Source: Thermogemmatispora aurantia
GTDB taxonomy: Bacteria; Chloroflexota; Ktedonobacteria; Ktedonobacterales; Ktedonobacteraceae
Assembly: GCF_008974285.1 (NCBI RefSeq)
Contig: NZ_BKZV01000006.1
Span: forward strand, 190,598-254,597
DNA length: 64,000 bases
Direction: 5' to 3'
Both the position numbers and the translations under genes were made by a program. Below are positions 1-8,194 of this stretch, one piece after another; positions within the stretch are counted from its first letter, which is position 1, and each line of letters opens with the position of its first letter. The notes under the pieces were generated by a model. The model was not told the origin of the DNA, ran no database searches, and was given only the letters and a program-made list of their open reading frames with translations.

Positions 1-734
1 GAGTAGACGTAGATGTGCTTGACGGCGGGCTGGCTGCCCCAGTAGGAAGGGTTGACGTCGTAGATGATCAGGTCGGGGGAGAAGCTGCGCAGCTTGTAGG
101 GGCCGGTGCCGACAGGGTTCTTGTCGTTGGTGAACTTGGTGAGATCGCCGCTGATGGTGGACCAGACGTGCTGAGGCACGATGTAGGTCTGGCCGATATA
201 GAAGAGAGCGGTGCTGTTGGGGCCGGTCAAGGTGAAGGTCACCGTCTGGTCGTCAGGCGTAGCGACATCCTTGACTAGCGGCAGCACGCCGCCCTGGTCG
301 AGAGCCGGGTGGGCCTTCAAGAGATCGAAGGTGAACTTGACATCGGCGCTGGTGAAGGGCTGGCCGTCGTTCCACTTGACGTTGGGGCGCAGGTGGAAGG
401 TCAGCTGGCTACCGTCGCTGGAGAACTCATAGCTGGTCGCCAGCCACGGCTCGTAGTTGCCCGTATAGAGATTGGTACGATACAATCCCTCGTAGAGCAG
501 GCCCTGAGAGCCCCAGGCAGCGGGGGTGTTGTAGTTAAAGAATGGGTTAAAGTTGTCGACGTTGGGACCATTGGGCGCCGGCAGCACGTTGAGCGTGTCC
601 GTCTTAGGCCCCGATGAAGAGCTTGAGCTGCCGCCGCCGCAGGCGGTCAGCACCAGACCGAGCAGGAGCAGCAGCGACACCAGCCCGAAGGCAAAGCGAT
701 GCCGACGTGGTGACGATGCCAGATACGAACGCAT
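1..734 (-). CDS. ABC transporter substrate-binding lipoprotein, family 5 (5' part, cut by window edge)
   Basis: Extracellular binding component of an oligopeptide/oligosaccharide ABC importer. The minus-strand frame opens at ATG 734 (AGGAGG just upstream) and runs open to base 1, giving 244 codons. Residues 1-35 form a lipoprotein signal ending in a lipobox-like LTAC followed by a Gly/Ser-rich stretch. Family 5 (DppA/OppA/CbpA) features follow: NFNPFFNY near the mature N-terminus, LLYEGLYRTN, FHLRPNVKWNDGQPFTSADV, and VGTGPYKL later on. The C-terminal half lies outside the window. Family 5 proteins bind peptides or, in several thermophiles, cello-oligosaccharides. The adjacent LacI regulator and cellulases make a cello-oligosaccharide ligand the better guess, but that is inference. 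It lies downstream of, and in the same direction as, the lacI-type gene. Part of it (bases 3-272) is duplicated exactly at 2657-2926. Confidence 0.9.
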   Translation of the reverse strand, partial: MRSYLASSPRRHRFAFGLVSLLLLLGLVLTACGGGSSSSSSGPKTDTLNVLPAPNGPNVDNFNPFFNYNTPAAWGSQGLLYEGLYRTNLYTGNYEPWLATSYEFSSDGSQLTFHLRPNVKWNDGQPFTSADVKFTFDLLKAHPALDQGGVLPLVKDVATPDDQTVTFTLTGPNSTALFYIGQTYIVPQHVWSTISGDLTKFTNDKNPVGTGPYKLRSFSPDLIIYDVNPSYWGSQPAVKHIYVY

Positions 735-1060
735 AGAACCTCCTGAAACCAAGAGTAGAAATCAGGCGATTATTTGGACCATTTTCCCTACAGGCGACAA
801 TGTTCGGGTGCCAGAAAGGGACAAAATGCCAACCAGACAACAGATCGACCGGTTTACAGGACAGCAAACCGGCAATCGCTGCTGCTCCCAGACCAGATAT
901 CGAGTCGGTAAATACTGTCCAGGCAAGCTGTGCTGCTGGAACCTGTTGGCAGATATGCTTCCCTGCTGATTCGCTAGCAGGCGCTGCTCTGGCTGAGGCG
1001 GTAGGAAGTGCAGGGACAGGTAACTTCCTGCGACGTCGAGCCAGGCTGGCTCAGCTCTGC
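735..1060. other. Intergenic region between lacI-type gene and binding-protein gene
   Basis: About 325 bases without a credible gene. It contains an inverted repeat CCGGTTT (849-855) / AAACCGG (866-872) with a 10-base spacer, a possible operator or hairpin. I see no copy of the CGTAA...TTACG operator found elsewhere in this island, so the binding-protein gene may be transcribed from lacI or from an unrecognised promoter here. Confidence 0.4.
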
Positions 1061-2197
1061 TCAGCGAGAGCGATCACCACCTCCTTGCTCAGATGGGGAA
1101 TGAAGATGACGCGAGGCCCCGCAGGAGGCGCGGATGATCAGGCTCGTGGGCATCTTTACCCGCACGGGTGGGTCAAAGACCGCCGCCGAGGGAGTAACGC
1201 TAGCGAACTGACCATTCTGGCTCGGGTGATGCATCATGCGGGAAGCCTCTACAAAGGCCAGGAGCATCTCCGCGGCGCGGCGCCCCATCTCGTAGAAGGG
1301 CTGACGCACCGTCGTCAGCGGTGGCTCCATGTGAGCCGAAGACGGGTTATCGTCGAAGCCGACGACAGCCACGTCATCCGGCACCCGCAGGCCACGCTGC
1401 TCCGCGGCAGCAATAGCTCCATAGGCCATGTAATCGCTACCGGCGAAAATAGCAGTTGGCCGTCTCTCGGGAGGCAGATCGAAAAAGGCATTGGCGCAGG
1501 CGCGCCCCGTCTGCGGCATGAAGTCGCCTTCCAGCACCAGCGCCGGATCAAGAGGGATGCCCGCTTCCTCCAGGGCATCGCAGTAGCCCCGATAGCGATC
1601 GTGCGAGACCTGGTACTTGAGCGGCCCCTGAATATGGGCAATGCGCCGATGCCCGAGGCGAATGAGATGACGGGTGGCCTCATAGGCCCCTACGCGGTTG
1701 TCCACGCTGATCCAGGGCGTGTTCTCTGGCGGAATGCCCTGATCATCAATGAGCAGCACGGGGAAGGAACGTGAATGGAGCGCCGCCAGATACTTGGCCG
1801 ACGGACCAGGGAAGACAGCCAACAGCCCGCTCACCAGCCGTGTACGAACAATGCGGCTGATGATGTCGCTGCGGTCCTTCTCGTGATTAACATCGTTGAT
1901 ACTGTAGAGAATCAGCTCGTAAGGGGTCGCCCCAACAACCTCTCCGACGCCTCTCATCAGCTCCGGGATGAGCGGCCAGGTGAGAGAAGGAATGAGGGCG
2001 CCCAGTAGCCGACTGCGCCCACCTGCCAGACCGGAAGCGGCGATGTTGGGCACAAAGCCTTGCTCCTCCATGACGCGTAAAATACGCTCACGGGTCGCAG
2101 GGTCCACATCCGGCTTCTGATTGAGTACTCGCGAGACTGTCGCTTTGGAAACTCCCGCCAGGCGGGCAATGTCCCGAATCGTCAGCTTCTCGGCCAT
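1061..2197 (-). CDS. LacI/GalR-family transcriptional repressor
   Basis: DNA-binding sugar-responsive regulator, about 378 residues. The start at ATG 2197 is chosen because it has an AAGGA ribosome-binding site and begins immediately with the canonical LacI helix-turn-helix (TIRDIARLAGVSKATVSRVL, residues 5-24). A longer open frame to 2326 would read through the promoter and operator. The C-terminal part is a periplasmic-binding-like sensor domain: SRLLGALIPSL, then LIDDQGIP, IAHIQGP, TAIFAGSDYMAYGAI, VAVVGFDD and LTTVRQP, ending LIIRASC plus a short unconserved tail. Neighbours are a family 5 binding protein and two cellulases, so a cello-oligosaccharide effector is likely (inference). Its own promoter carries a palindrome at the expected start point (see 2289-2334), suggesting autorepression, and the same box sits at the cellulase promoter. 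Confidence 0.93.
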   Translation of the reverse strand: MAEKLTIRDIARLAGVSKATVSRVLNQKPDVDPATRERILRVMEEQGFVPNIAASGLAGGRSRLLGALIPSLTWPLIPELMRGVGEVVGATPYELILYSINDVNHEKDRSDIISRIVRTRLVSGLLAVFPGPSAKYLAALHSRSFPVLLIDDQGIPPENTPWISVDNRVGAYEATRHLIRLGHRRIAHIQGPLKYQVSHDRYRGYCDALEEAGIPLDPALVLEGDFMPQTGRACANAFFDLPPERRPTAIFAGSDYMAYGAIAAAEQRGLRVPDDVAVVGFDDNPSSAHMEPPLTTVRQPFYEMGRRAAEMLLAFVEASRMMHHPSQNGQFASVTPSAAVFDPPVRVKMPTSLIIRASCGASRHLHSPSEQGGGDRSR

Positions 2198-2288
2198 AGC
2201 AATCCTTCTCACGCTTACGCGCAGGCCCTCCCTCCATTCCTCTGAGGGCCTCCCCGAAATAGGTTGTAACCGTTCACGAGATCGATAC

Positions 2289-2334
2289 CGTAAACGATTA
2301 CGAAAATTGTAACCGAAGAACCCCACCTTGTCAA
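2289..2334 (-). promoter_or_regulatory. lacI-type gene promoter with LacI operator
   Basis: Read on the minus strand, TTGACA (2334-2329), 17 bases, TACAAT (2311-2306), then the near-perfect 14-bp palindrome CGTAATCGTTTACG (2302-2289; one mismatched pair) covering the predicted transcription start. A site over the start point implies repression, here autorepression. The 5' leader to the ATG at 2197 is about 100 bases. Confidence 0.75.
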
Positions 2335-2656
2335 TAGGTGGTGGCTCACGATATAAAATGCCAAAGAAGCTCGGGTTCGCTCTGTCGCTGTGGGGCCTAA
2401 ATCGCCAGAGATCCTTCTCTTCTGCCTTTCTTTTATGAAGGCTATCTCCAGGCCATCCGTACCTGACTTGCTTTGGAGACTTTACTGGTCCTCCCTGCCT
2501 CCTCTACCATACTCAACTGAATAGTATGATAAGCCTTACCTGCATGATAAATCCATCCCCATTTTTTCCTAGCTTCGCTACAAACCGGACAACCAGAAAA
2601 TAGACCGCGGGGAGTGGCAGCGCCCTGCACGTCACCTATGAAATACGGCGGCGGAG
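2335..2656. other. Intergenic, no supported gene
   Basis: AT-richer than its surroundings. One 62-codon minus-strand frame (2442-2630) has a single CPVC motif and no recognisable fold, so I do not call it. The stretch ends at the sharp left junction of the duplicated binding-protein fragment at 2657. Confidence 0.4.
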
Positions 2657-2926
2657 GTAGACGTAGATGTGCTTGACGGCGGGCTGGCTGCCCCAGTAGG
2701 AAGGGTTGACGTCGTAGATGATCAGGTCGGGGGAGAAGCTGCGCAGCTTGTAGGGGCCGGTGCCGACAGGGTTCTTGTCGTTGGTGAACTTGGTGAGATC
2801 GCCGCTGATGGTGGACCAGACGTGCTGAGGCACGATGTAGGTCTGGCCGATATAGAAGAGAGCGGTGCTGTTGGGGCCGGTCAAGGTGAAGGTCACCGTC
2901 TGGTCGTCAGGCGTAGCGACATCCTT
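2657..2926 (-). pseudogene. Exact 270-bp duplicate of an internal part of the binding-protein gene
   Basis: Bases 2657-2926 match bases 3-272 (offset 2654) with no difference that I can find, including synonymous positions. In the intact gene this is the segment from DVATPDDQTVTFTL to VKHIYVY. It has no start codon: an in-frame TAA lies just before it, and after the left junction the frame runs through unrelated residues to a stop near 2636. It cannot make a functional binding protein. Perfect identity implies a recent duplication or continuing gene conversion, or an assembly artefact. A minus-strand promoter with a LacI-type operator (3028-3082) points at it, so it looks like what is left of a second binding-protein locus. 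Confidence 0.9.
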
Positions 2927-3027
2927 TTAAGCTCAAGCCGTCCCGACCTGGCTTATCTGCTTCCCTGTCAACTTGATCATGTGCTCAGGTCAGAGCCTTC
3001 TCCCCTTTCTATGTGAGCGAAAGCCCC

Positions 3028-3082
3028 CGTAAACGTTACCGTTACCGACGTAAATTGTAATAGTGTGCGATTTGTCTGCCAA
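3028..3082 (-). promoter_or_regulatory. Promoter with LacI-type operators facing the broken binding-protein copy
   Basis: On the minus strand: TTGGCA (3082-3077), 17 bases, TACAAT (3059-3054), then TTTACG and GGTAACGTTTACG (3040-3028), which contain the same GTAA/TTAC half-sites as the lacI-type and cellulase promoters. The geometry (operator right after the -10) is the same in all three. No intact gene follows; downstream lies only the 270-bp remnant. I infer a relic or still active promoter of a lost sugar-transport gene. Confidence 0.6.
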
Positions 3083-3264
3083 TTATCTGATTTAGTAGCA
3101 AAGATATTCAATAAGAGCTAGATGCTCATCAGTAGGAGAGGAAAATTAAAGGATATGCAGCATCAAAAACCTATTGAGTCATAAAGTATAGGGTAATCCC
3201 TTTAATCGCGGAGCATCGTAGGCCATTCTGGCTCGAGGTAAGGATAACAGTGCGTTTAGCCCGA

Positions 3265-3306
3265 GGGGGCAAGCTGGTAACCATTGCCAGCTTGCCCCCC
3301 TTTTTT
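3265..3306 (+). terminator. Strong intrinsic terminator without an upstream gene
   Basis: Perfect 13-bp stem GGGGGCAAGCTGG (3265-3277) / CCAGCTTGCCCCC (3287-3299), 9-base loop, followed by C and six T. Orientation is plus. No plus-strand protein gene lies upstream between 2335 and 3264, so it ends either an unseen small RNA or a deleted gene. Confidence 0.85.
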
Positions 3307-3405
3307 CCTACCCAGTCGGGGAAACTCCTGGCTTGTTGGCGCCCACCGGCGCCCGCTAGCAGCTGGTTCGTCCGGGGTGCCCCGGGTCAAGGAGGTAGTC
3401 GGCGC

Positions 3406-3478
3406 TTGACAAAGGCCAGAGCTGGCAGGTATAGTTACTTTCGTAAACGTTTACGGTATCGTTTACGATACCGTTTAC
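3406..3478 (+). promoter_or_regulatory. Cellulase promoter with tandem LacI-type operators
   Basis: TTGACA (3406-3411), 18 bases, TATAGT (3430-3435). Six bases on begins the perfect 14-bp palindrome CGTAAACGTTTACG (3442-3455). It is followed by GGTATCGT-TT-ACGATACC (3455-3472; 8-bp arms) and a further CGTTTACG (3472-3479). The first operator covers the predicted start point, so binding should block initiation. The leader to the cellulase ATG is about 175 bases. Confidence 0.82.
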
Positions 3479-3618
3479 GAAGCTGTGGTAGAACAGGAGC
3501 CGCGGGATAAAAGTGACCACAGCGAGCGAGCCGGGCGCAGTGCTATCTCTGGTGCAGGGATGCGCAACCCCGGTAAGCAAGGAAGCTACCTCTTTGATCT
3601 ATCAAAAGGGGGGGAACT

Positions 3619-5205
3619 ATGGCCACACCATCCGCGTATCGCTGGCCTCGACTGAGGTACGCGGCGCTCTCTCTCCTGCTTGTTCTGGCGTCCTTCTCTC
3701 TAGCCACCTATCTAGGCGTCAGATCGCAGGCTTTACGTGCCCATGCAGCGCCTTCCGTCACTGGCCTGCACGTTTCTGGGAACCAGCTGCTCAACGGGCA
3801 GAACCAAGTAGTGCGTGCGCTGGGAGTTGACCGCTCTGGGGCAGAGTACATGTGTCGTAGCAGCACTGCCACCACTGTCTTTGACGGGCCGGTTGACACC
3901 AACGCCATCAACGCTATGCTGAGCTGGGACATCACTGCCGTGCGCATTCCCCTGAATGAGGACTGCTGGCTTGGCATTAACGGTTATCCCGCTGCTCAGT
4001 ACTCTGCTGCCACCTATCAGCAGCAGGTCATCAATTTTGTCAATGCATTGACAGCTGATAATCTCATCGTCATTCTCGACCTGCACTGGAATGCGCCGGG
4101 CACCCAGCAGGCCAACGGGCAGCAGCCGATGCCCGACCTGGATCATGCGCCGGCCTTCTGGACCTCCGTAGCCAACACCTTCAAGAACAACAGTTCAGTT
4201 ATCTTCGATCTCTACAACGAGCCATACACCAGCAGCTGGGCCTGCTGGCGTGACGGCAGCACAGCGGCCAATGCCAGCCCCTGTAGCGATGTTGGTTTCG
4301 CCGTAGCTGGCATGCAGACGCTTGTCAATACGGTGCGAGCCACGGGCGCCACCAATGTAATTATGCTGGGAGGTCTGGCTTACGCCAATGATCTCTCGCA
4401 GTGGCTGCAGTACAAGCCGACTGATCCTCTCAACAACCTGGTGGCCTCTTTCCATCTGTACAACTTCAATGCCTGCAGCAGCACGAGTTGCTGGGACTCT
4501 CAGGTGGCTCCGGTAGCGGCCCAGGTGCCGGTGATCGCCGGTGAGATCGGTGAGAACGACTGTGCTCACGGGTTCATTGACACCGCTATGGCCTGGTTTG
4601 ATCAGCACGGTATCAGCTATCTTGGCTGGGCCTGGGACACCTATGACTGCAGCTCCTTCCCAGCGCTCATCAGCAATTACAATGGCACTCCCACGGCCTA
4701 TGGGCAGGGCCTGCATGATCACCTCATTGCTCTGGCCAGCAGCGGTGGTGGCAGCACTCCGACGCCGTCGCCGACCCCGTCCCCCACGCCGACCACGGCG
4801 CCATCGCCGACCCCCACTCCTACACCGCGACCGACAGTGACGCCGACGGCCACTCCGTCGCCCACGCCAGGCGCGGGCGCCTCGTGTCAAGTGCACTATA
4901 GTGTAGTGAGTCAATGGCCGGGCGGCTTCCAGGCCAGCATCAGCGTCACCAACACGGGCAGCAGTCCCATTAACGGCTGGACCTTGAGCTTCAGCTTCAC
5001 AGCTGGTCAGCAGATCACTCAGCTCTGGAACGGGAGCTACACGCAGCAAGGGGCCCAGGTGACGATCACCAACGCCTCCTACAATGCCCAGATCCCGGCG
5101 GGCGGCACGCTTAGCTCACCGCCAGGTTTCCTGGCCAGCTGGAATGGCAGCAATCCTGCCCCAACAAGTTTCACTCTCAATGGCGTCAGCTGCAGCGTCA
5201 TCTGA
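3619..5205 (+). CDS. Secreted GH5 cellulase with C-terminal CBM2
   Basis: Endo-beta-1,4-glucanase-type enzyme, 528 residues, exported. Residues 1-44 form a basic N-region plus hydrophobic signal segment ending near AHAA. Residues about 45-372 are a GH5 barrel: LDLHWN (154-158), acid/base glutamate in FDLYNEP (E201), nucleophile in VIAGEIGE (E309), and GWAWDTYDC. A Pro/Thr/Ser linker (about 375-428) leads to a CBM2-like cellulose-binding domain (about 430-528: CQVHYSVVSQWPGGFQASI, GWTLSFSF, LWNGSY, FLASWNGSNPAPTSFTLNG), bounded by two cysteines as usual. The start ATG at 3619 follows a G-rich ribosome-binding site. It is transcribed from the operator-bearing promoter at 3406-3478, hence probably derepressed by cello-oligosaccharides through the LacI regulator (inference). 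GH5 also includes mannanases and other glucanases, so the exact substrate is not proven. Confidence 0.93.
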   Translation: MATPSAYRWPRLRYAALSLLLVLASFSLATYLGVRSQALRAHAAPSVTGLHVSGNQLLNGQNQVVRALGVDRSGAEYMCRSSTATTVFDGPVDTNAINAMLSWDITAVRIPLNEDCWLGINGYPAAQYSAATYQQQVINFVNALTADNLIVILDLHWNAPGTQQANGQQPMPDLDHAPAFWTSVANTFKNNSSVIFDLYNEPYTSSWACWRDGSTAANASPCSDVGFAVAGMQTLVNTVRATGATNVIMLGGLAYANDLSQWLQYKPTDPLNNLVASFHLYNFNACSSTSCWDSQVAPVAAQVPVIAGEIGENDCAHGFIDTAMAWFDQHGISYLGWAWDTYDCSSFPALISNYNGTPTAYGQGLHDHLIALASSGGGSTPTPSPTPSPTPTTAPSPTPTPTPRPTVTPTATPSPTPGAGASCQVHYSVVSQWPGGFQASISVTNTGSSPINGWTLSFSFTAGQQITQLWNGSYTQQGAQVTITNASYNAQIPAGGTLSSPPGFLASWNGSNPAPTSFTLNGVSCSVI

Positions 5206-5532
5206 CCTGGCAGCCTTGATACCAGCAGCAGGTCAGGGATGGCTATTACCGCAAGGACGCGCCTGCTGGTATGTCCATAGATGAGCCGTGTAAGCGGCTA
5301 GCGCAATCCTGGGAGAGGCAGGCGGAGGCTGGGCAGGTTGGTGGAGTGGTGGAGGCGCCGGGTCGAAGACGGCGGAGAGGAAGACGCTCGTCTGAGTGGA
5401 CCTGACCGTCATCGGCCCGCCCTCCACCGCTCTCCTGGCCGCTCCTTGGGACCATCTTCCTTCCGTCTCGCCTCTCCATCGCGTTACTGGCGAGAACCAC
5501 AGGCTCTGGACGCATCTAAGGAGGCATTGGGC
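5206..5532. other. Intergenic region between the two cellulases
   Basis: Inverted repeat ATACCAGCAG (5219-5228) / CTGCTGGTAT (5263-5272) with a 34-base spacer; there is no T-run, so it is a weak terminator candidate at best. No LacI-type box was found here, so the second cellulase may be read through from the first promoter. The frame extending upstream of 5533 in this region lacks a ribosome-binding site and is not counted as coding. Confidence 0.4.
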
Positions 5533-7728
5533 ATGAAGCCATCCTTCTTCTCGCGCTCGCGTCTGCGACCATGGCAGGGACGCTGGATGTTCAGAGCGCT
5601 ACTGATTGGCGTGTTATTGCTCTGCTCGGCGGGGTTGGCGCTGGGTACGGCTCGCAGCAGTCATGCGCAGTCGGCGCCCGCCGGGCTGGTCCTCGAATAT
5701 GCCGATGCTAATACCAGCGCCACGACCAATACGCCTCGTCCTCACTTTGAGATCGTGAATAACACCAGCTCCAGTGTCGCCCTCAGCAGCCTGACGATCC
5801 GCTATTGGTATACCGAGGATGGTAGCCAGTCACAGCAGTTCTGGTGTGACTATGCGGCGGTGGGTTGCAGCAATCTTTCCGGCTCGTTTGTCCAGATGAG
5901 CGCCCCAACGGCGACCGCTGACACCTATCTTCAGGTCAGCTTCAGCAGCGCAGCGGGGAGCATTGGGCCTGGCGGCAATAGTGGCGAGATCCAGGTACGC
6001 TTCAATAAGAGCGACTGGAGCAACTATGACCAGACCAACGACTATTCGTGGAGTGCGACGCAGACGAGCTATGCCCCGTGGAGCCAGGTGACGCTCTATC
6101 TCAACGGGCAGCTGGTCTGGGGAACTGAGCCGGGTGGGGCCAGCCCAACGCCGACGCCGACGCCCTCGCCTACCCCGACGAGCGTATCGACGCTGACTCC
6201 CACGCCTGGCGCGGGTGGGGGTAGCACAAGCGGTGGCTGGACGACCAGCGGCACGAAGATTCTGGCTCCCAATGGCAGTCAATTTGTGATCAGCGGCATC
6301 AACTGGTATGGCTTCGAGACCCCCGACTATGTGGCGCACGGCCTCTGGTCGTACGATATCTCGACGATTCTCAACCTGGTCAAGAGCTATGGCTATAATA
6401 CGCTGCGCATTCCCTTCTCAGACCAGATGTGGGAGTCCGACCCGGTACCGCAGAATGACGTTGGCTGTCCGTCGTGTGTGGGCCTGCACGCGCGTGATAT
6501 TCTGGCCAAGATCATCAATTACGCTGGCTCGATTGGCCTGCATGTCATTCTGGACAATCACCGCTCGGAGGCAGGCGAGTCCGCGGAGCAGAGCGGACTG
6601 TGGTACACGTCGGCCTATCCCGAGAGCAGTTGGATCAACGACTGGGTGAGTGTGCAGCGCTGGGTGCATGGTATTCCCCAGACCTTGGGGGCGACCGATA
6701 CGGTGACAGTGAACTATCTGGCCTCTGATGGCTGGCCGATCGTCTTGGGCTATGATTTGCGCAATGAGCCGCATGTAGAGGGAACCTATCCCAATCAATA
6801 CGCCAGCGGTGCTCAGTGGGGTTCGGGCGATGGTATTGATCCGGCGACCAACCCGAATCCGAATCCGTTTGCCCCGGCCTGTGTGGCAACCTCGTCCTGT
6901 CACGATTGGCGCCTGGCTGCAGAGCGCGCAGCTGATACGCTGCTTGGCGATGCTCAGGCGCACGGTTGGAGCTATCCCTTGATCTTTGTCGAAGGGGTCT
7001 CGGCCTATCCGACAGCCTCTGGCACGCAGGCCAACGGTCCCTACTCCAGCACCTGGTGGGGTGGCAGCCTGCAGGGTGTCAATGGCAATAGCAACAACGC
7101 AGGGGCGCCGATCGTGCTCAACGCCGGCGGCAATGCCAGCAGCCTGGGTCCGGCGGTCAATAATCAGGTGGTCTACTCAGCGCATGAGTATGGTCCGACG
7201 CTCTATCCACAGAGCTGGTTCAATAGTAGCACCTGTTATAAGAGCGGCTGCTCTAGCTCCAGCCTGGTGGATGTCTGGACGAGCAACTGGGCCTATATTG
7301 CAACGCCAAACGGCATCAATCCAACCTGGCCAGGCCATAGCAGCTATCCCTGGAGTAATACCGGGGCTCAGCCTTACAGCTCGGCTCCGGTCTGGATCGG
7401 CGAGTTTGGCACCGGCAATAGCGCCAGTGATCTGGTCTCCAGCGGCGCCGGCTCGCAAGGCCAGTGGTTCACGGACCTGATCAACTTTATCAAGAGCAGT
7501 TATGGCGGCGGAGGCTCAGGTGTGGCCGTGAGTAATCTGAACTGGACCTACTGGGCGCTGAATGGCGAGGATAGCTATGGCCTGCTCAATGGCCAGTACA
7601 ATGGTCTGGCCAATCCAACTAAGGAATATAGCTTCCTCTGCTTTATCGAGACCGGCCCGCTGGCGGTGCCTGCTGGGAGCAGCAGCGGTCAGTGTGGCTC
7701 GACAGGTCCGTTGCCAGCGCCGCAGTGA
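5533..7728 (+). CDS. Secreted CBM3-GH5 cellulase
   Basis: Modular extracellular beta-glucanase, 731 residues. I choose ATG 5533 because AAGGAGG lies 8 bases upstream and the product then begins with a typical signal peptide (basic start, MFRALLIGVLLLCSAGLALG, cleavage near SSHAQS). Residues about 50-195 are a family 3-type cellulose-binding module (LVLEYADAN, IRYWYTEDGSQSQQFWCDYA, VRFNKSDWSNYDQTNDYSW, LYLNGQLVWG). A Pro/Thr linker of about 25 residues follows, then a GH5 catalytic domain: GINWYGFET, LRIPFSDQMW, HVILDNHR, acid/base E412 in DLRNEPH, nucleophile E624 in VWIGEFG, and NLNWTYWALNGEDSYGLL. With the opposite module order and a different binding module, it complements the upstream GH5-CBM2 enzyme. 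No terminator is evident directly after the stop. Confidence 0.93.
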   Translation: MKPSFFSRSRLRPWQGRWMFRALLIGVLLLCSAGLALGTARSSHAQSAPAGLVLEYADANTSATTNTPRPHFEIVNNTSSSVALSSLTIRYWYTEDGSQSQQFWCDYAAVGCSNLSGSFVQMSAPTATADTYLQVSFSSAAGSIGPGGNSGEIQVRFNKSDWSNYDQTNDYSWSATQTSYAPWSQVTLYLNGQLVWGTEPGGASPTPTPTPSPTPTSVSTLTPTPGAGGGSTSGGWTTSGTKILAPNGSQFVISGINWYGFETPDYVAHGLWSYDISTILNLVKSYGYNTLRIPFSDQMWESDPVPQNDVGCPSCVGLHARDILAKIINYAGSIGLHVILDNHRSEAGESAEQSGLWYTSAYPESSWINDWVSVQRWVHGIPQTLGATDTVTVNYLASDGWPIVLGYDLRNEPHVEGTYPNQYASGAQWGSGDGIDPATNPNPNPFAPACVATSSCHDWRLAAERAADTLLGDAQAHGWSYPLIFVEGVSAYPTASGTQANGPYSSTWWGGSLQGVNGNSNNAGAPIVLNAGGNASSLGPAVNNQVVYSAHEYGPTLYPQSWFNSSTCYKSGCSSSSLVDVWTSNWAYIATPNGINPTWPGHSSYPWSNTGAQPYSSAPVWIGEFGTGNSASDLVSSGAGSQGQWFTDLINFIKSSYGGGGSGVAVSNLNWTYWALNGEDSYGLLNGQYNGLANPTKEYSFLCFIETGPLAVPAGSSSGQCGSTGPLPAPQ

Positions 7729-7985
7729 GGCGCGGCCAGCATAGCCCGCGCTCTCATCGGTCCCACTGCAGTGAGCAGGCAGACAGACAGCTCTAACACA
7801 TAACGAGCGCCCCTGCTGGATACGAACGAGCACGAGCACCCACCCTGGAGGAAGGGCGGGGCGGAGGAGCACCTGCTCTGCTAGCCTCGCCCTTCCTCTC
7901 TCCCTCTCAGCTCACCGGTCCCGCTGATGCCGCTTCCACCGCGATCAGGTCGCTCCTGGAGGCAGCGCGCGTGTCACCTTTGCCC

Positions 7986-8044
7986 TTGGCTGACAGCTTT
8001 CCGGTTCCCTATACTAACCAGCAGTTATTGCAAAAGATTTGCAA
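7986..8044 (+). promoter_or_regulatory. Promoter with Nur-like (nickel regulator) box
   Basis: TTGGCT (7986-7991), 18 bases, TATACT (8010-8015), followed by TTGCAA-AAGAT-TTGCAA (8028-8044). The pattern TTGCAA-N5-TTGCAA matches the published consensus for the nickel-responsive Fur-family repressor Nur of actinobacteria. It lies at the predicted start point, upstream of the remains of a nickel/cobalt ECF transporter, which supports the reading. The regulator itself is not in the window. Confidence 0.55.
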
Positions 8045-8063
8045 TTGCATCTGAGAAGCAGTT

Positions 8064-8137
8064 ATGGCCGGCAGCAGGCGAGATGGCCTATTGGATGGCA
8101 GCCGGTCAGACCTGTCTGCGCCTGCTGCCACGGCCAT
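8064..8137 (+). other. Long imperfect hairpin in the leader of the broken transporter
   Basis: ATGGCCG-GCAGCAGGCG (8064-8080) can pair with CGCCTGCTGC-CA-CGGCCAT (8119-8137): 17 bp with a 2-base bulge, closing a 38-base interior. There is no T-run after it, so it is not a standard terminator. It may be a leader-RNA element of the former transporter operon. I see no B12-box signature of a cobalamin riboswitch. Confidence 0.4.
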
Positions 8138-8194
8138 CCGCGGTCTTTCCTCGGCACTTGGGCAGTGCTCTGTCTTTTGAGCGGGCTAAGGAGG

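Noticed and set aside
2197..2326. N-terminal extension of the LacI regulator
   Set aside because: The extra codons cover the operator and -10 box and have no LacI similarity; ATG 2197 has a good ribosome-binding site.
2442..2630. 62-codon minus-strand frame with one CPVC motif, possibly a transposase zinc-finger fragment
   Set aside because: Only one Cys pair, no second zinc knuckle, no catalytic domain nearby and no ribosome-binding site; too little to call.
8064..8137. Cobalamin riboswitch before the broken transporter
   Set aside because: No B12 box (AGYCAGGAGACCTGCC-like) or GCCACTG element; the Nur-like box better explains regulation.
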